A stretch of 64,000 nt of DNA from Panorpa germanica (taxonomy: Eukaryota; Arthropoda; Insecta; Mecoptera; Panorpidae), in contig OY783209.1 of NCBI GenBank assembly GCA_963678705.1, positions 18,709,311 to 18,773,310 on the forward strand, in the 5' to 3' direction. The stretch's first letter is position 1, and each line of letters opens with the position of its first letter. Of this stretch, positions 59,540-64,000 are shown in pieces. The notes beneath the pieces were generated by a model, which saw only the letters and a program-made list of their open reading frames with translations, did not search any database and had not been told where the DNA came from. A program made the position numbers and the translations under genes.

Positions 59540-61532
59540 TCTATATATATAAAAGAAAGACGGGTTTGTTGCAACACTTATAACTCGAGATCTGCTGAAC
59601 CAATATTCATGGTTATTGATTCGTTGGATTTGTCTCCGCCCCGAATAGCATAATACATCTTAAAAACAATGAAAACTTTGCTCTTGACCGAAGATATGTG
59701 TTACATTAAATCCTGTTTGTATTGTTGCCTACTAATCAGGCGTTGAATGGATATTACTAAAATTTAAAATTATGAACTGCTTGCGGCAGTTTGTTAGTTA
59801 GGTTAGGAATGCCAGCGCCAGATCGCGGAATGAATGACGCATTTAATAGAGAATTGGAACGTGAACGTGAATCTGATCCACATGAACTAATCCAATCAGT
59901 CCAAACGAATGTACCTCTGTTGAATCCTAAGCAGAGGGAAGTCTATGATACACTGATTAATGCAATTGATGATGGAAATGGCGGCTTATTTTTTTTGGAT
60001 GCCCCCGGTGGAACTGGGAAGACATTTTTCATGTCATTGATTTTGGCCACTGTACGTGCGAGATCCGAAATTGGTAGCAATTGCTTCTTCTGGAATAGCG
60101 GCCACATTGTTAGACGGATGCCGTACGGCTCACTCAGCGTTAAAATTGCCATTAAACCTTCAAACTACTGAACAACCGACATGTAACATTTCGAAACACT
60201 CCGCAATGGCCAAAGTTTTAGTAGCATCAAAAATCATCATATGGGACGAATGCACAATGGCGCACAAACGCGCATTGGAAGCACTAGACCGAACATTAAA
60301 AGATTTGCGCAATGACTCGAGATGTTTTGGTGGTGCAATGATTTTATTATCTTTCGATTTCCGACAAACACTACCAGTCATTCCAAGATCTACTGAGCAT
60401 CAAATCTGTAGCGATATGTAAAGAAACTTCAACTGTCTGTAAATATGAGAGTTGCATTGTTGAACGATCTATCTGCTGATGATTTCTCGAAGCAATTGCT
60501 GACTATCGGTAATGACCGTGTTCCTGTTGACAAATCGAGCGGTTTGATTTCATTTCCTCCAAATGTTTGCAATTTTGTATCATCAAAAGACGAGCTTATC
60601 AACAAAGTATTCCCGGATATCATTGCTAACCACAAAAATACTAAATGGTTAAGTGAGCGAGCAATTTTGGCCGCTAAAAATAAAGATGTGACCTTAATTT
60701 TATAATTCAAACTCTGTATTCATTCAAATCTATCGACTGTGTAACAAACGAAGAAGAAGCCACTAATTATCCAAGTGAATTTTTAAACTCCTTGGATGTG
60801 CCTGGTTTACCACCGCAAAATTTAAAACTTAAGGTTGGCTCGGTAGTCATCATGCTTAGAAATTTAATCCAACCAAAACTGTGCAATGGAACGCGTTTGG
60901 TGATAAAAAAACTGATGAGCAATGTGATTCACGCGTCGATACTTAAAGGAAAAATTAAAGATGAGGAAGTTCTTATTTCAAGGATTCCGATGATCCCAAC
61001 GGATATGCCATTTGAGTTTAAACGAATTCAATTCCCGATTCGTCTTGCCTTCGCCATGACGATCAACAATTCACAGGGCCAATCCTTGACTATTTGTGGC
61101 CTCAATCTATAAAATGCATGTTTTTCTCATGGTCAATTGTACGTGGCATGCTCACGTGTCGGCAAACCATTCGCTTTATTTGTTCTTGCGCCTGACCAAA
61201 AAACAAAGAATGTCATTTACCACAAGGTGCTTGAATGAAAATCCCATTAATGAATTAATCCGAGTGTATTCCAATCTGCACAACATAGTTTTCAATCATT
61301 TTTTTCTGACATGAGTGTGAATTACTTATTTATTTTTATTTTTTAAATTTTTATTCTCATTTTGTATGTTTTCATCATCATTCATCATAATAAAATACTT
61401 TTATGTTTCTATTCATATTAATATTATTTTGTATCATTGTATTACGTTCATCAAAGCCTAAATTAGTTTAACTAAAAGGTAACATGACATTCATTGACTG
61501 TTAGGCGGTACGAAGTTCGCCGGGTCAGCTGG
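59540..61532 (+). mobile_element. Helitron with helicase remnants
   Basis: Starts TCTATATATATAAAAGAAAG and ends GGGTCAGCTGG before T. A short hairpin (GGCGGTACGAAGTTCGCC, 61504-61521) sits about 11 bp from the 3' end. These are Helitron ends. 1993 bp. Only helicase-derived coding sequence is found; the Rep (HUH) nickase part is missing, so it cannot move on its own. Confidence 0.9.
59791..61112 (+). pseudogene. Helitron Pif1-like helicase, broken
   Basis: Pieces in different frames: 59791-60171 has Walker A (DAPGGTGKTFF). 60056-60421 has Walker B and motif III (IIIWDECTMAHK, LLSFDFRQTLPVIPRST; the usual GD before FRQ reads SFD here). 60445-60705 has [13 protein letters not shown]. 60792-61112 has the C-terminal AFAMTINNSQGQSL. 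A frameshift at ~60050 and stops at ~60420 and ~60705 separate them. N-terminal Rep domain absent. A SF1 helicase would unwind DNA during rolling-circle transposition. Confidence 0.9.
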
Positions 61533-61590
61533 TATATTTATATATATATAAGCATAAGATTATTATACCCGCCAAAATTTGAATTTATAT

Positions 61591-61798
61591 TGTAAAATAG
61601 TTATTAAGTTGAATGTACTTGGTATAGACAGTATAATCAGAGAGTCTCTTGTAAAGCGTCGTAAGATCAGGACGTATAATTGTATCAGTGTTATATTTAA
61701 TTATTAAATCATTTTAATCATAACTTCTATTTAATTTATTTTACGCATAAACACAGATCCTGACAAATACCACTTTTTATAGGCTTTAGGGCCTTACA
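61591..61798 (+). repeat. Candidate 5' LTR (208 bp)
   Basis: Begins TGTAAAATAG and ends GGGCCTTACA (TGTAA/TTACA inverted ends), with the primer-site-like TCAGAAGTGGG starting a few bases later. The 3' mate is outside the window, so the left end is a guess. Confidence 0.5.
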
Positions 61799-62246
61799 GT
61801 TTTCAGAAGTGGGATAAACGCGAATTTAAAAAGATTAAGTCGTGAAATTAAATAAGAAAAAGTGATTTTGTGACCAAGAGACCGCCATTACTCTGTTTTA
61901 ATTTTGAATGAGCTAATTTCTAAGTGAATCAGTGCAAAAGATCAAAGGTAAAAATAAGGAAAGAGTAAAAAGCGTAATTAATAATTATACAATAAATCAC
62001 AGTGGATTTTGGAGTTATAATTAGAAAATTACAAGAACAAAGGGACTTGTAGTGACGTCATCGACCACACCCAAAGATACGAAGAAAGTATTCGACGGTG
62101 GAACTTTGAACGAGGCACATACAGCTCCACCTAGGAAACTAAGTGGCAGATAAAGAAATTTTGTCATTTAGCAAGAAATCTAACTAACTTGAAAGGTTTA
62201 AGTCTGAGTTAGATAGCAAAAAGCAGAACCAACCGAAACAGGAATT

Positions 62247-64000
62247 ATGACAGGTCATAGTTCACAAGGTAGCCGTCGCAGCGCCAGTCCGATAGACGCT
62301 GACATCGAGCTGTCAAATGCGAGATCCAACATGGGCGACGATTTAGCCCAAGAAAGGAACGCGTTAGATACTCAAAGGGAATATTTACTATGGGAAAGAA
62401 ATTTAGTAAACAAGGAAAAAGAGTTATTAGAACGTGAAAAAATAATTTTTAATCAATCTTTCAGCTTACCTAGAAGTAATACTGAACACAGTCAATACAG
62501 TATCAAAGAAGTATTAAGTATGTTACCGGAATTCGACCCCAGTAATATAAACAGCTTGAGTTCAACAAAATGGGTTGAGAAAATAAGGAATATTGCAGAA
62601 ACCTACAATTGGACTGAGAAGATGCTTATATTGCATCTAGTGTCAAAATTACAGGGACCGGCGAAACTCTGGTATGAATCTATAGACGAATATTACACTA
62701 ATTTCGACTTATTTTCACAGGCATTTATCAAATCGTTGCCGAACAATGAAGATGAAAGTAAGATACACATGCAGTTGACAAAAAGAACTAGACAACGAGA
62801 CGAAACAATTGAAGAATACTTCTATTCTGTTGTTGCAATAGCAAACAGAGGAAAGCTGTCAAATGTAGCGATACAGAAATACATCATCAGTGGATTGAAT
62901 GACGTAGATATGATTCGTACGCTCTCGTTAGTCAAATATGCTGATTTGAACGAACTAATGGAACAGATCAAGGTCTACGAAGAAACAATCAGTCAACTAA
63001 AGTATCGACAAGAGTATTCACGATCTGAAAAGTCAACAATGTCAAAGAACGAACAAAGAATTCGTCATGAGAAACCAGACGAAACACAACAGGTACGATG
63101 TGAAATAAGGAAATGTTATTTGTGTAATAATATAGGTCATATAGCCAGAAACTGTCCAAACAAGAGAAGTAATAAGGGACAAAAATGTACAAAGTGTCTA
63201 CGCTACGGACATGAAGCTTCTACATGCAGAACTAAGTCAATAGTTAAGATAGAAGTAAAAGCTGAGCCAAAGAAACAGATGAAATGTGAAACTAAAAAGC
63301 AAAATATCGAAGGTATGTTTTGTAAATTAGTACAGATAGATGGTCTTATTATTAACGCATTTTTAGATCTTGAAAGTAAAGTTGTCACGATAAAAGAAGA
63401 TATCGCAAAGAAAATGAATATGAAATTCATAAATCACAATGTGACATTAATTGGTTTTGGCCAAGGAACATGTAACTCTCTTGGAAAACGTGAATCAATA
63501 ATTACGATCGATATAATTGTTATAATGTGCGAAATTCTATTAGTACCGAACGAAGCTCAGGAAAATGATATAATCATTGGAAGAAGTGCTCTATCGAACA
63601 GCAATCTAATAATCGTAATTAAAAACGGGTAGGTAATTCAAAAACCAAATAATGAAGAAACCGTTGATGATGACAAAGAAAGCAAAACAATTTCACATGT
63701 GAACAAGAATAAATATAGCGAGCCAATAGAAAAAGCAGAGATAAATATACAGACTAATTTATCTGAAAAAGAAAAGGAAAATTTATGTGAATTGATAGTT
63801 GGAAATCGTGAATGTTTCGCGAAAAACATTTATGAAATAGGTACAACTAACCTTGTGGAAATGAAAATAGAATTGACGGATCAAGAACCAATAAGAAGTC
63901 GACCATACAGATTACCTTATGGACAAATTCAAAAAGTTGAAAAGGAAGTAAAAGAATTGCTAGATGCTGGAATCATAGAAGAATCTACATCGGAATATTC
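62247..64000 (+). pseudogene. gag-pol: Gypsy gag-pol, with degenerate protease and one amber stop
   Basis: ATG at 62247. A coiled-coil-like stretch (~residues 30-75) is followed by a capsid part (WVEKIRNIAETYNW, KYIISGLNDVDMIRTLS). Two zinc knuckles: CYLCNNIGHIARNC (290-303) and CTKCLRYGHEASTC (314-327). The protease region has FLDLESK at ~372-378 where DTG or DSG is expected, though IIIGRSAL is kept. The frame meets TAG at 63630-63632 and continues unshifted into the RT N-terminus (RPYRLPYGQIQKVEKEVKEL, DAGIIEESTSEYS) up to the window end. Either a mutation or a suppressible stop; the altered protease favours decay. Confidence 0.87.

Larger units (their letters stand above)
61591..64000 (+). 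mobile_element. Gypsy-type LTR retrotransposon, 5' part (runs off window)
   Basis: Candidate LTR, primer site TCAGAAGTGGG (~61803), 440-bp leader, then a gag-pol frame into RT at the window edge. Gag organisation (two knuckles followed by protease, same order) resembles the element at 54902, but the sequences are clearly different families. Confidence 0.88.

Overview
This window looks like AT-rich, repeat-dominated nuclear DNA of an arthropod, most probably an insect. The evidence is the element content: an errantivirus-type (env-bearing Gypsy) retrovirus, several Jockey-clade LINEs, a Copia element with a copia-like internal-tRNA primer site, mariner/Tc1-type DNA transposons, two Helitrons, a tRNA-derived SINE, and long AT microsatellites. 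No conventional single-copy host gene could be supported. The order of the insect cannot be told from the sequence alone.

Layout. (1) 1-23427: a tandem array of near-identical units of about 9 kb. The spacing is 9621 bp from unit A to B and 8970 bp from B to C; unit C is internally deleted and truncated. Each unit carries an antisense, truncated errantivirus (LTR, leader, gag), an AT microsatellite, several kb of unrecognised DNA and an 86-bp minisatellite. Units A and B also carry a SINE; C ends before that point. The minisatellite has 9, 10 and 16 monomers in A, B and C, and in C it has a 5-monomer (430 bp) higher-order repeat. (2) 23540-24957: decayed Jockey LINE, minus strand. (3) 24958-29859: mostly unrecognised AT-rich DNA with a broken mariner transposase. 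(4) 29860-37308: a complete-ended but internally decayed errantivirus on the plus strand, with 344-bp LTRs and ATAT target duplication. It holds a nested 316-bp Helitron and a long surviving env frame. (5) 37694-41490: two more decayed LINEs, minus strand. (6) 42438-45961: Copia element, minus strand, with 216-bp LTRs. (7) 47253-49257: decayed Jockey LINE, plus strand, and ORF1-like debris. (8) 49258-53640: unrecognised AT-rich DNA. (9) 53640-58478: a Tc1-like transposase fragment, an internally deleted mariner, an AT microsatellite, and a Gypsy element whose single 683-codon frame joins Gag and protease directly to the integrase C-terminus. (10) 58540-61532: a candidate solo LTR and a Helitron carrying only helicase remnants. 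(11) 61591-64000: the 5' part of another Gypsy element, running off the window edge.

How it fits together. The window reads as a graveyard of nested elements: LTR elements sit in AT microsatellites, a Helitron sits inside the errantivirus, and three antisense errantivirus copies face one sense copy. This is the kind of locus that can act as a piRNA source or pericentromeric heterochromatin, but that is inference; no small-RNA evidence exists here. The most distinctive items are the chimeric 9-kb macrosatellite with its locally evolving 86-bp repeat, and the intact Gag-protease-integrase-tail fusion frame at 55830-57881.
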